Below, in pieces: positions 25,701 through 36,300 of a DNA stretch of 64,000 nucleotides. Under the pieces are notes generated by a model that worked only from the letters and a program-made list of their open reading frames with translations, did not search any database and was not told the origin of the DNA. Both the position numbers and the translations under genes were made by a program. Source of the stretch: Mytilinidion resinicola. Taxonomy: Eukaryota > Ascomycota > Dothideomycetes > Mytilinidiales > Mytilinidiaceae. The stretch lies in contig NW_022985439.1 of NCBI RefSeq assembly GCF_010093595.1, positions 1,197,713 through 1,261,712 of the forward strand. The letters are read 5' to 3'. The stretch's first letter is position 1; each line of letters begins with the position of its first letter.

Positions 25701-26541
25701 ATACCTCAGGATATACCTCCTGGAGCGGCAGTCCTATGCATCTTGGATGTCTGTCAAGGAGGACCGAAATGGCCGCTTCGTTGTAGAGGACTATTAGTTC
25801 TGAGCCCCAAAGGACGTATGCTGGCGTGGGATCATTCATAAGAAAGTTACACATCTGATGTAACTGCAAAGGCCACTCGTCGATGGGCCCCAGAATGGTC
25901 GAGCCCCAATCCACGGAACGGAAAAACTTCACGAAGGGCGAGAAACGTTTCTCTGGGACTGAAAGGTCGGTACAGCCAAAAGCGTGGCGTTCAGTGGAGG
26001 TGATGGAAGCGCTATCTTCATCGTCATAATCCTCTTCTCTCGATAGGCCATTGGAAGCAGACCGCTCCGACTTGGAGCTGTCTTGTGGTAGCCCTAGCTT
26101 ATCTTCTTCTTGGAAGATGGTGCCCGGATCCTCAGGGAGTGCTTTGTCTTCGGGTTGCCCACTGATGATGCGGAATCTCGACCTCACTGTGTAGGCGATC
26201 CACGAGATGCCAGCGAACGAGCGTCGGGGCTGGGCTGACCAGTGGTTCTTGTGCTCTTGCTGGTCCACTGCCCAGTCTCTGAAGCCAATGTAGTCGAGGT
26301 CCGTATGGCCGATGGCTCTTCCGGAGATGAGTTCATTGAGCGCGAACTGACCATGTAAAGCAGGATTGCGATATACAATGGGCGATGGCTGCGATGCTTG
26401 CCGTGACGAGGCAATGTCCAATATAAAAGTCGGACGCGGATCCTGAGCGAGCAACTCGAGGCTCCCAAGTGTGGCCAATCCGTTGCCGCCATCAATGCCC
26501 CTCCGATGGCCAACTCCTCGTGCATACACCGACGGTGTCAT
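22723..26541 (-). CDS. PAS/GAF hybrid sensor histidine kinase with receiver domain, one-base frame disruption
   Basis: Exons 26541-24948, 24884-24367, 24320-23602, 23547-22856 and 22803-22723. The four introns are 46-63 nt; intron 24947-24885 joins RQIAT to SVAAVML. Corrected length would be 1,200 aa. Order: N-terminal region with a PAS-like segment (WPLQLHQMCNF onward), a GAF-like domain to about residue 540, a second PAS (RFQRMADNSLVGIL), the H-box with phospho-acceptor His719 in TSHEIRNPLS, the N-box (NILGNAIKF), G1 (HDTGPG), G2 (GSGLGLF) and a C-terminal receiver with Asp1124 in LMDTEMP and a late KPF. The protein would sense a signal and pass phosphate to an HPt protein of the HOG-type relay. 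At 23818-23824 a run of seven A on the coding strand has one base too many, so the literal frame stops soon after the N-box. Either this is a sequence error or the kinase is broken. Confidence 0.9.
23818..23824 (-). other. Frameshift site in the histidine kinase (seven-base homopolymer)
   Basis: The coding strand reads GCAGAAAAAAAGAGTCACC. In the literal frame it gives VVAEKKSHH then a stop. With six A it gives VVAEKRVTIRVGG, which leads straight into the ATPase domain (MRIAVHDTGPG). The summed exon length is 3,604 nt, one over a multiple of three. No plausible intron spans the site. Confidence 0.85.
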
Positions 26542-28399
26542 GACGAGGGCAAGTAGCTATGCCACAGCCACGTCTCGAGTCACAACCGCACGAGTGTGGA
26601 CAAGGTGCGTTAGGTTTGGGCGATCAGGCGGCTCTGAGCATCCATGGTGAAAAAGTGCAGTACTTCGTAGAACGAGAGCGGCGGCTCGACGTTGGCAGCT
26701 AGCTGCTAGCGTTAGAGCAGTGCCGCTAATCCGGCGCGTCGTTTAGGCGTTTATCCGTAGCGAAGGGGTGACGTCTAGAGTGACACTAACGGAACCGGCC
26801 AACCTTGCTTTAAGTGTGATGCTTGTCTAGTGGTCGTGATCTATACTTACACGTGACTGTCAAGCTTACACCTTTTCTTGTGGGAGATATGGACGGCTGC
26901 TTGAGGAATTGGATGTGACATTGGTTGAGGGGAGCTGTGCCGGGTGAAGTGAAGGAGGAAGCTACGTAGATATATACATACTTGAAATCACGTGATATAT
27001 GACTCTGCTCTTGAGGCACGCAACTAAACAATCTAGAACGGCATCCTCTGGAATCTCATTGTGAAGCTTGCACAGTAGTCCCTCACGTCGGCAACTACGG
27101 CTGTTGCAGTTCAAGACGGCTTTGATCAGGTACATCTTTCACAGCTGATGTTGATCCCGTCTACACTAGCGAAAGCTCATATTCTTAGAACACCCCTAAA
27201 GAGGACGTATAGTTCTCAAGCGCTTAAGACTTCATCGACATTGCCAACTTCGACGTTAGCTTAGATATGAATCGGGAGATAGATGCTATCGTCGTTGTTG
27301 CACGTATTTCAAGGAACAGCCTCGGCCGAGTTTAAGATGGGTAAGTAGAATAGATGGGAAGTTCCTTTGATGAATCAGATCTCGGAGATCGAACTGTGTA
27401 TTGGTCGTTGTGGATAGCATACCCACACAAGGGAGGTGGTATGGGGCGCCGCAAGAGGGGTTGAGAATAGAATCCCGATGGAGCGGTAATACGAGGGCGC
27501 ACCCAGCCACAGCCATAGGCAAAGACGGGAGCACTGATGTGTGGCTGTGTGCATGGCATTAAGAAGGCGGCCGTTCTAGATGCAAATGTCGTGATTTGCA
27601 CGCGTTGGTGATTCTTGTGGTACTACAGTAAGTTGACGGCGCAGTCCTCCCCTAGGCGTCACTGGCATTTGGAATCAGAGAAAAGGTCTAAATCGCTGAG
27701 CTACACATGACACATAGAAATAGCAGAGCTGTGCTGATGAGGGAAGGTAACGGAGATGGAAGACTGAACGAAGCATCTGTTGTGGATGCCAGAGTCGGTC
27801 CATGGGTTCCACGGGTTCCACTATTCTTTTAGTGGCGGTCAAAAGCAGCCTAGCCACATCATACGCAAGCTCAAGCCTTGCAATCACCATCTCTCAACAT
27901 CCTCATCCATCGTCCATCCCCAACATCACCTACGCCCTGTCTGCAGAGCTAGACAACAAGGCCGAGCACGCTGAACGCGTCGTCATCGGAGTATCTCCCG
28001 GTGCAGAAGTCTGGTGCGTCAAGACCACACTGTGGTAGATTAGTGCGCCGCGATCTCGAGCAGAGGCGGAAACTAAGCAGCAACGAGAAGGTGGCAATTC
28101 CCCTCCATCCACTCCGCGCCCGCCAGTTCGTTCCGATCAGATCGACGCCACAGTCGTATAGACCTGTCCTTTCCTAGCAACGGCTATCCATACCACTAGG
28201 AGCTGTTTGCTGCTACCATTCGACGTTCTGGTATCTATCGCCGGCAGACCAAAAGTTTGCCATTTACCTCCTCCGTTACCTGCCTCACTCGTATCCAGCC
28301 CGATCTATACTTTCCTCTAGCCCGTCACGGTCTCAATATTGATTGACAAGGACACTTCAAAAGAGAACTATTGTAGGCGGTTGCATTCTACCTCGAAAG
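26542..28399. other. Long divergent spacer between histidine kinase and FBXO31-like genes
   Basis: A 1,858-bp spacer between two divergent genes. Short open frames on both strands mostly begin with non-ATG codons and show no domain. A tandem 10-bp word (GGGTTCCACG, partly repeated) lies at about 27801-27820. I see no RNA gene. Confidence 0.45.
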
Positions 28400-29941
28400 A
28401 TGGACGGCCCCGAGCCTCCACCTTTCCTCGCTCTTCCCGCAGAACTGATCCATCATGTGCTCTCGTTTCTTGCTCCATCCCAGCTTCTGAGGGTGTCTCA
28501 GGTCTGCCGACTGTTGTATGAGCATTCCCGAGCTGATCAGTTATGGCTTCCCTTTGTCCAAGCAAACGTCCCTGGGCATACACTCAGAACCCCAGCCCCT
28601 TCGTCGTCCTGGCGAGAACTATATGTAGCTTTCCATCCATACTGGTTCCTCTCCAAGCATAAAATCTGGTTCTCGGATTCCGCGAATACGGGACATCTCA
28701 TTGTAGCTCGATATGACCCTCGAATCGGCGCGATAGAAGCGTACGCACTGAGTGCCGAGAGGAGGAAGCCGACAATCGCCCACTGGGAATCGTACCCCGA
28801 GGCAATCATACACACTTTCTCTCCTCTGATTCGGCTCAACCTCGATCTCCCTACGTTGCACATCGATGCCTCCTCCATCGCACAGGCTATTGGTGATGGA
28901 CCCCGTCTCAGTAAGGAAGTGCCAATGGACATTTATGGAGGTAGCAACGCATCTGCCGCCATCTTCTCCCGCCTCATCCTATCACGAAAACTGCCACCCG
29001 CTGCCATCACGCCAATGACTCAAGTGTGGCCACCGCACATTCTCCCAGCTTCTGAACGTACGCGAAACGACAGTGGTAACCAGTACATGAGTCTTGGACA
29101 TCGCCCTTCAAAACTCTCGGAGATCAGCGAGAATACTTTCAGGCTGCGGCAATGGATGGAATTTAGTAGCCGGCCGCACGGTATGAGTTTACGGGTGGCC
29201 GAGGAAGTCAGAACCTTCGCGACGCTTCCAGCAGAGGTTTACACGCCGACTAAAGAGAAACCATGGCAGGGCATATGGTGCGGCGACTATGCGGGCCACG
29301 GTTGCGAGTTTCTTGTCGTCATGCAACCAGACGATCCTGCGCCGCTGCCTGAGGCGGCCGAGAGGACATTGTCAGCGATGAGAACTCCTAGTGTTTCAAG
29401 TGGGGGAAGCTGGGTTACTGCACCAATGTCGAGCGATATGGATGCGACCGAAGGCGGAGAATCCTCACAGCCAGACCCTGCTCCGGAAGATGTGCCAGAG
29501 AAACAGGACGAGAAGTTGGAAGCAGAGGACGAGCACCTATATCACGGCCGAATCGAAGCCATCAAATTAACTGGAGATCCAAACATCCCTCGTGGTGAAT
29601 ACACCTTCATCGCTCCTGACATTGGTCGCGATGGCTTTATACAGAGTGCTCGAGATGATATGTTCAAGGGAGCTAGGATAGTTCGCAGTGTGGGACACAT
29701 CGCAGCGAGAGGGTTCCGCGATGGTACGTGAAACAACTAGACTCACCTCCAATCTACGTTCCTTTGACGATTCAGGCGTTATATGCCCTTGGATATATGG
29801 CTAACTTGTGAACCAGACGACTTCATTGCTTCACAGCTTATTCTCATTTCGCATGATAGGATGGCTCAGTATTGGGAGACGTTTGGCCATGTTTCATTCT
29901 ACGAGAGGGTCGATGTTGATCAGCTCATCAAAATACCCTAG
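28400..29941 (+). CDS. F-box protein, FBXO31-like substrate adaptor
   Basis: Exons 28400-29723 and 29817-29941, 482 aa. The 93-nt intron (GTACGT donor, ACCAG acceptor) joins GFRD to DDFIASQLI and restores a conserved C-terminus (YWETFGHVSFYERVDVD). The F-box spans about residues 7-50 (LPAELIHHVLSFLAPSQLL), and the protein would bind Skp1 in an SCF ubiquitin ligase. Downstream it has GIWCGDYAGHGCEFLVV and IKLTGDPNIPRGEY, which match the substrate-binding beta domain of human FBXO31 (TGDPNIPAG). An acidic, Ser/Pro-rich insert (about 340-395) separates these two motifs. The frame extends upstream to 28343 only by a TTG codon, so ATG 28400 is the start; it has A at -3 and G at +4. The fungal substrate is unknown. 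Confidence 0.87.
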
Positions 29942-30946
29942 GTGGGTGAGATTTCCTTCTTCGCGGTCCTCTATTCGTGTCTGTCTTGTGAGGGGATCTT
30001 GTCATTGGCGCTATGGCGATGGCTTTGGCAATGTCACTCGTTGCGGGTTGGGATATGTCATCGGGGAGCACTATTTCTTGGGGATGTTCGATTACTCTGG
30101 CTCGATAAATTGATCTCTCGAAACGTGACTCCCAGTAGTCTACCATTTGATGAAAAGGGGGTATTCGCAAGGTCAGCTGCCTCGGCAATGCTCCCTAGAG
30201 GTCGCACCTGGCTTTGGGTGATCAAAGCTATTGTCCCTGTCTCGACATCCCTGTTGCAAAAACGTTATAGGGGTGCGGGGGCATACCTTTGTATATGTGG
30301 ACATAGGGAGCAGCTTCTGTGTGAGATGGGCGAGCTCAATCGACGTGCACCATTAATGGAACGAGGTTCGCATGTGAATCTGATCTATGTAGTACGCCCC
30401 TTCATCATCATGAGGGCAGTTGTGCTGGGTCGCGTAAAACTGCCGCCGCGGGAAGCAGGGACCGTGGGGTGCACAAAACTCCGATGACGTGGTGTACAAC
30501 TGTATTTCCTCGTGCACAACTACAGTACGAAGTACTTCGCCCTCGAACTTTCTGATATTGACGGCCGCCTTCCTCGACTATCAATAACACAGTCTCCTAT
30601 ATAAGGATACGCAGCCAAAAGACGCGTCCTTGGCACAGAAAACGCGTCGACGTAGCTGCGGCAAGGCAGGCAGGGGACTCCCCGTGTTGTTTTCACTTGT
30701 GGTGCGGGCACAGGCATCCATTCGCTGTGAATTCACCGCTTGGACCGTGTGACGCCGACACTCAAAAGCACTTGACCAGCCTCCTCGACTACATCATCCG
30801 CGTCTTCCACCGTCATCTACCACCACCTCCAGCTTTGCCTCGGCAACATTTTGGTTCCGTCCACCTTCTATCCTCGCCTGTCTTGGTTCGTTCCCACACC
30901 GCTATAGACTTTTCTAGACTCTTTTTTGGCAGCTACTCACCACGGC
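29942..30946. other. Spacer: coiled-coil gene promoter
   Basis: A 1,005-bp spacer. A TATA-like box (TATATAA) is at 30598-30604, about 340 bp before the next ATG, followed by a long pyrimidine-rich leader up to 30946. The 181-codon frame beginning near 29942 overlaps the 3' flank of the F-box gene and has no recognisable domain. Confidence 0.4.
30598..30604 (+). promoter_or_regulatory. TATA-like box
   Basis: TATATAA on the plus strand, upstream of a CT-rich leader of the coiled-coil gene. The distance to the ATG (about 340 bp) would require a long leader. Sequence match only. Confidence 0.25.
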
Positions 30947-33900
30947 ATGGCCCGAATCCGGAGCCACCACCAAGGGCCCGGAGACCCTCCATCTCGAAGC
31001 AGTGGGCGGAAGCGCCGCGCTTCTTCCCTGGCCTCGACCGAACCGTCACAGCAATCCATAGAGTCCTCTCATGGGGCTACTACTGCCAACGAAGGGCGTT
31101 CCACCTCTCCAAATAGCCGCGACGAGACTCACCAGAGTCCAAAGAAGCGAGTCAAGCGTGCTATTGTAGACGACCACGATCAGCTCGCTCAGGAGCTGCA
31201 AGATGCCGTCAGCAATACGGAGAAATCCATCGACTCCCCAACCCGAAACAACGTCCGAGTTATCATCAACTCGAAGCCCCAGAAGCGGACTCGCTTCTCA
31301 GAGCCGCCCCCATTCACTGAGAACGAGACTACGACGCCCTCTGTTACGCCCCCGCAACTCTCAAGCCAACCACCGATTGGCCTAACACCGCATCTCGAGC
31401 GCATTGGCGCGTTCCCACCCACAAAATCCGGCCGCCATGCCCGATTCTCGCTACCGGCTACATTGGACAGTGGAGACATTGGGACGACAAATGGGTCTGG
31501 CGATGTGCGTGAGGTACAATTCACCCCACTGAGAGCAGTTCTCGATAACCGCATGAAGCGTCGACTCCGTCGCAGCCACCTCAGTGAGGAGGTTAACGAA
31601 ATCGAGGAGCACCTAAAGGACGACGCGAAGGACAAAAAGGAGCTAAGGGAACTTCGCCGCCAAGTTAAGCAGAAAGACGAGCGCGAGAAGGAATTGATGC
31701 TGGAATTGGAACTGCAGCGCCAGATGGGCATCAATATTCATGACGACGAAAAAATAACGGAGCTAGAAGCAGAGCTTAGTGAGGTCAGACAGGAGCTAAC
31801 TGATCTGAAAGCCCAGAGCATATTCTCCGGTAGCGAGCGGGCTGGCAGCGAGGACCGCGACATGGATTTCGACATCGGCCATGGCATCGATTCAGACGAT
31901 GAGAACGAAGATGAACTTGTCGACCCTGTTGATCTCAACGTCTCACAAGAAGATATGCAGCCAGAACCCCACGTCAATGGGTTCTACTCATCACAGTCAT
32001 CGTTCTCTTTGTCCCGAATCACGAATTCGCAATCTATTTCGGAGCAGGCCTCACAGGTCAAGCTTCCTAATCCTGCCCATGAAGCAGATCTCCGCAACTT
32101 CGAAGAGGCGTTGGGCAACGCGAGGCGAGAGCTTTCAGAAATTCGAAGCGCTCTGGACATGTTCACGATGCAGCTGCAAGGTCTCGGGTTTGCAGACGAC
32201 CATGCAGCCGTAGATGTAATCCTCCAAACAATACGTACTTCCTTTCGCGAGGCTCGCGTTGAGCTTGAGGTCCTACTTCCGGGAAGCGCTCCCCCGGATC
32301 TTAAGAATGGCGCTTTGCTCAACGCTCTGACCAGCCAGATTTACGGCTTGATGAAGGAACTTAACGACAAGACGGTATTAGCCGATAACCACAATCGGAT
32401 GGAGCGAATGCTTCGAGCGCAGAACAATGGTCTACTCGACAAACTCGCGGAGTTCGAATCACGACATATCACTCTGCAACAGGAACGGGCCGATTTAGCT
32501 ACCCAGAAGGAGAACACGATTTCTGAGCTGGAGGATCAGTTACAGACCGCACACTCTGCACTGGACCAGCGCGAAAAGGAAGTTTCAAATCATGAAATCA
32601 AGATCAACGGTCTTGAAGATGAAGTCGCGGATCAGACCACTTCCATCCAGCGTCTTCAGAGGGCATTGGATGGATATCGTGAAGAAGTCTATAAACTTGA
32701 GGCGCTTGTCAGCAGCACGGAGGAAGACTATAAAGCAAGGGTTGAGCAACTTAAACTGGACCACGCGGACGTTGTGGAAGACCTAAATTCACAGCTCGCG
32801 GATGAGACCAAAGCTCGCGAGGAGGCTGAGGCTGAGTCAGACCAGAAGAGCGCCTTCATCGACAATCTGGAAGACAAGATAGACTATGCGGAAACACACC
32901 TGGATAGCCTTCGCGCAGAGGTCGCTCGTGTGCAAGCCTCATCTGACGCAGAGAAGGCGGGCCGTGAGGCCGCTGAAGCTAAGGTCGAGGAACAGACTAC
33001 CTTCATCGCTAATCTCGAGGACACAATCGGGCAGGCCGAAGAGTCGCTCAAGCAGCTCAACTCAGAGCTTGAGCAACTTCGCACACTCGCTGACGCCGAG
33101 CGCAACCAGCGTGAGACCGCCGAGCAGGACTTGGATGACCGGACCACTCGTATCGCTGAGCTCGAGACCAAGCTTCGGGATGAGGGCATCCAGGCCAACG
33201 AGCTTCGGTCCAAGCTATTCCAGGTTCAGAACAACAAGGCAATTGAAGTTGCCAAGCTAAAGGATGAAATGAACGAACGAGAAGAGTATAACAGATGTGT
33301 GATACAGACCGAGAAAGATCGCGCAAACGTCGCGGAAAGCGAATCCGCTCGCCGAAACGTTCTGATTGCCGAGATGGAGTTGGAGATCGCGAAAAAGGAA
33401 GAGGCCGCGGAGTTGATGAAGGCGGAGCACGATGGACTAGTGAACGCTCGGGACGAAACAATCGCTCGCCTAGAAGAGAACCTCACGTCGCTCGAGGAAG
33501 ATTATACGAGTTTGAAAGAGTCTACTGACCTTCAAATCGCTACCCTTCAGGCCAACATCAATAGCCTTACTGACACCATCAAGGAGCGCGACAGCACCAT
33601 TGCCATCCTCCAAGACGAGGCCATCGAAAGTGCCGAACAGCATCAATTCATGATCGAGCAGCAAAATGACAAGATCGGCACGCTCACCACCGACCTCACA
33701 TCGGCGCGGTCAGATATCGACCACCTTAACGATATTAAGGCCTCTCTTGAGAAACGTGTCCATGAAACCGCCTCCGAACTCCTTCGAATTACCAACGTCC
33801 ACGCCGACGAGATCGAAGCTCTCGAGAAGACTGTAAAGTCCCGCAACGCGGAAATCGCGGACCTCACCACTACCAACCAGCAGCGCGTCGCGGAGTTCGA

Positions 33901-34363
33901 GACTACCCTGCAGGAGAAGACGGCTGAGCTCGAAGCCATGCACCAAGTCGCGGATGTGCGCGCGGTGGATATCACGAAGCTGGTCGCTCAGATGGACGAG
34001 TTCAAGGAGGCGTTCCGCAAGCAGCAGGAGGACGGCGAGGCGACGATCAAGGCGCTGCAGGAGGGGATGCAGACGGCGGTGCAGCGGGCGGATACGCTGT
34101 CTTCGGCATATTGCGACCGCGCTGCCGAGGCGGGAAAGGTTGTCGATGCTTTCAAGTTCGAGGGCGTGAAAGTGACGGGCCCGAAGCTGGATCTGCAGCG
34201 CGTCATTGAGGGACGGGTGGGCAAGGTCAAGGAGAAGGTGCGCGTAACCAAGAAGGGGCGCAAGAATAGGCGGGTCTTTGATTCGGGGATTGGAGTCGAG
34301 GACGATGATGAAGAAGAGGCTGTTACCGGAGCTGAAAACGGACAGGCTGTGAACGGGTTCTAG
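30947..34363 (+). CDS. Large coiled-coil protein, function unknown
   Basis: Single exon, 1,138 aa from ATG 30947 (MARIRSHHQG); the upstream codon at 30926 is TTG. The first about 270 residues are Ser/Pro/Arg-rich and basic with nuclear-localisation-like clusters (SGRKRRAS, SPKKRVKR) and many SP/TP sites. From about residue 200 to 1,080 the protein is nearly continuous heptad-type coiled coil rich in Glu/Leu/Lys/Gln. It contains internal repeats of about 70 residues that share phrases such as FIDNLEDKIDYAE, FIANLEDTIGQAE and RIAELETKL. The C-terminus has a basic patch (KVRVTKKGRKNRRV) followed by an acidic stretch. Charge pattern and basic clusters suggest a nuclear or spindle-associated scaffold, but this is inference. 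Similarity to Uso1/SMC/myosin proteins would be only compositional. Confidence 0.85.
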   Translation: MARIRSHHQGPGDPPSRSSGRKRRASSLASTEPSQQSIESSHGATTANEGRSTSPNSRDETHQSPKKRVKRAIVDDHDQLAQELQDAVSNTEKSIDSPTRNNVRVIINSKPQKRTRFSEPPPFTENETTTPSVTPPQLSSQPPIGLTPHLERIGAFPPTKSGRHARFSLPATLDSGDIGTTNGSGDVREVQFTPLRAVLDNRMKRRLRRSHLSEEVNEIEEHLKDDAKDKKELRELRRQVKQKDEREKELMLELELQRQMGINIHDDEKITELEAELSEVRQELTDLKAQSIFSGSERAGSEDRDMDFDIGHGIDSDDENEDELVDPVDLNVSQEDMQPEPHVNGFYSSQSSFSLSRITNSQSISEQASQVKLPNPAHEADLRNFEEALGNARRELSEIRSALDMFTMQLQGLGFADDHAAVDVILQTIRTSFREARVELEVLLPGSAPPDLKNGALLNALTSQIYGLMKELNDKTVLADNHNRMERMLRAQNNGLLDKLAEFESRHITLQQERADLATQKENTISELEDQLQTAHSALDQREKEVSNHEIKINGLEDEVADQTTSIQRLQRALDGYREEVYKLEALVSSTEEDYKARVEQLKLDHADVVEDLNSQLADETKAREEAEAESDQKSAFIDNLEDKIDYAETHLDSLRAEVARVQASSDAEKAGREAAEAKVEEQTTFIANLEDTIGQAEESLKQLNSELEQLRTLADAERNQRETAEQDLDDRTTRIAELETKLRDEGIQANELRSKLFQVQNNKAIEVAKLKDEMNEREEYNRCVIQTEKDRANVAESESARRNVLIAEMELEIAKKEEAAELMKAEHDGLVNARDETIARLEENLTSLEEDYTSLKESTDLQIATLQANINSLTDTIKERDSTIAILQDEAIESAEQHQFMIEQQNDKIGTLTTDLTSARSDIDHLNDIKASLEKRVHETASELLRITNVHADEIEALEKTVKSRNAEIADLTTTNQQRVAEFETTLQEKTAELEAMHQVADVRAVDITKLVAQMDEFKEAFRKQQEDGEATIKALQEGMQTAVQRADTLSSAYCDRAAEAGKVVDAFKFEGVKVTGPKLDLQRVIEGRVGKVKEKVRVTKKGRKNRRVFDSGIGVEDDDEEEAVTGAENGQAVNGF

Positions 34364-34924
34364 GGGATGCTGGCGAGTACGTGTGTGTGTGTTGCTTTTG
34401 TTGGCTCAAATTTGGCGGCACGCGGGACGGGATAGCTGGCTACAATGGTATGCTTGGCTATACGGGTCTTGGATACGCATGATGTTGCGACGATTACGAC
34501 CATGTCTACTGACAGGGGAGGGTTGATCTTCTTCGTCTTTTTGGTACAGTATTGTGCTTGTATCGAGGCAGTGGCATTGTTGGGTTGCATCAGCGTAATC
34601 TGGGGTGCACTCATTTTCATTCCTTGGGTAGTATAGCGGGATTGGGAAAATAATACTATGGGTTCATCTTGCTTCTTCGGTTCTTGGATGTGACGGAGTG
34701 CTCCGGTGAGTTGTGGGGAAGCTGACTATGGATATGAGAATTGGGAGCGTGGGTACCAGAGTTTAAGTTCTCATGTGTGTCGTAGGGGGTTGGAACACCC
34801 CTGGGGCTATTAGTAAGTGAATGATTTGAATGGTCATTTCTCAACGCTGGAGATCAGGTCGCTGTTCTGAGGCTGTGACACCTTGTCGGGTACCTATTCC
34901 GTACAGTGACCATGTTGGCCCCTT
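34364..34924. other. 3' flank of the coiled-coil gene
   Basis: About 560 bp with a short GT run after the stop codon and no gene. Decayed tandem repeats begin just to the right. Confidence 0.4.
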
Positions 34925-36300
34925 TTATTGCAAATACTTCCCAGTCGAGCCGCATAACACTATTCCCCTCGGCCGCGGCGTGATACACCGTGTTTGATCG
35001 CAAGTCTATACTTCCCAGCCTACCCACGGGCACGCTACCCTCAGCGTGATTCCGAGACCTATCACGTGCTTTCGTCACTTTCGTCGCTTTCGTCGCTTTC
35101 GTCGCTTTCGTCGCAAACTCTTCCCCCGTCTAACCACAGAGATCCATTCCTTCTACACGCTGGATACCACGCTACGTTAACAACGTGTGGGGTACGAGGA
35201 GCCTCATTTTGGGGACTTTAAGTGCAAGTTCTTCCCGATCGAACAGTAGAGATACTTACTTCGCAGACACGGGTGCTATAGCGGACACGAGGTGTAGCTG
35301 CACAGCGAGGCGAATGCGCGGCTGGGCGTGAAGCAGCTTGCTGATAGATACTTTCAGGGCGATCGTTTCTTATGTTTGCTAGAGGGCCGCGTCCTTGCAT
35401 GGAGTGGGCGGGTTTTGGTGGCAAGAGCTGCGGATTAGGCTGCAGACACAAGGTTTTTTGGTAGATGCTGGGTGCCACGCCACGCTGCGTCGACGGCCTC
35501 CCGGGGGTGGGGGGGCGCGTTTACGAGGAGGGTCGATTTGGGGGATTTTAGTGCAAGTTCTCACGAGTCGAACCGTGTAGACGGGTTTTTTGTGGGAGGC
35601 TGGGTACAACGCTGCTTGAACGGCGCGTGGGTCCTAGGAGGGTTGATTTAGGGACTTTTAGTGCAAGTACTTACGAGTTGGACCGTAGAGGAGAGTTTTT
35701 AATTAGATGCTGGGTACCACGCTGCGTCGACGCTGCGGGGGTACGAGAAGGGTCGATTTGGCGACTCTTAGTGCAAGTCTTTACGAGTTGAACCGTAAAC
35801 ATGATTCTTTACTAGACGCCGGGTACTACGCTTCGTTAACGATGTGTGGATACTGTGAGGGTTAATTTAAGGATTCTTAGTGGAAGTACTCACCAGTCGA
35901 ACTGAAGAAACAACTCTTTAACTGGGCGTCGCGGGGGTACGAGGAGGGTTGATTTAGGGAGTTTTGTTGCAAATACTCACGAATCGAACCGTAGGGATGA
36001 CCTTTCTATTACACGCGTTGTACCACATTGCGTGTGCAGCGCATAATTAGTCTTGGAAATCCTTATAACACCATGGCACCTACCACATGAGTGGTACATG
36101 CGGGCAGTTTCCCAGTCGACTCAAAAACAATTCACCATATTCGACCCGATCACGTGCTCACTTCTACAGCTGATTTGGCGACTTCTTGTGAGGCGATGGT
36201 ACCTCCGCATGAGCGGAGTTATGTTCAGCGCTCCAGCTCGGAGATTTCTAGTCAAGGGTAATGGATTCACCATCTTCTATCGGGTCATGTAACGTGTTTC
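34925..36300. repeat. Decayed tandem array of about 110-bp units
   Basis: The phrase GTGCAAGTnCTnACGAGTnG recurs at 35551, 35661 and 35771, with divergent copies at about 34930, 35112, 35222, 35880 and 35966. Most steps are 110 bp or multiples; the last step is about 86 bp after a deletion. Each unit reads in order: GCAAGTACTTACGAGT, AACCGTAG, an A/T-rich stretch, ATGCTGGGTACCACGCTGCG, GGGGTACGAGGAGGGT, GATTTAGGGACTTTTAGT. Copies between 36120 and 36300 are barely recognisable (for example GATTTGGCGACTTCTTGTG at about 36173). No ORF spans the units, so they are noncoding, satellite-like DNA. Confidence 0.85.
35068..35113. repeat. 9-bp tandem repeat (CTTTCGTCG, five copies)
   Basis: Five consecutive copies of CTTTCGTCG, the first with one change (CA for CG), lie at the left edge of the 110-bp array. 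They abut the unit that begins at about 35112. Confidence 0.9.

Noticed and set aside
29942..30487. 181-codon frame after the FBXO31-like gene
   Set aside because: Lies in the 3' flank, has no domain and is not linked by splice sites to the F-box gene, which has its own conserved C-terminus and stop at 29941.
35550..35580. tRNA-like T-arm reading of the 110-bp repeat unit
   Set aside because: The resemblance is confined to a few bases; no A box, acceptor stem or anticodon arm can be folded.
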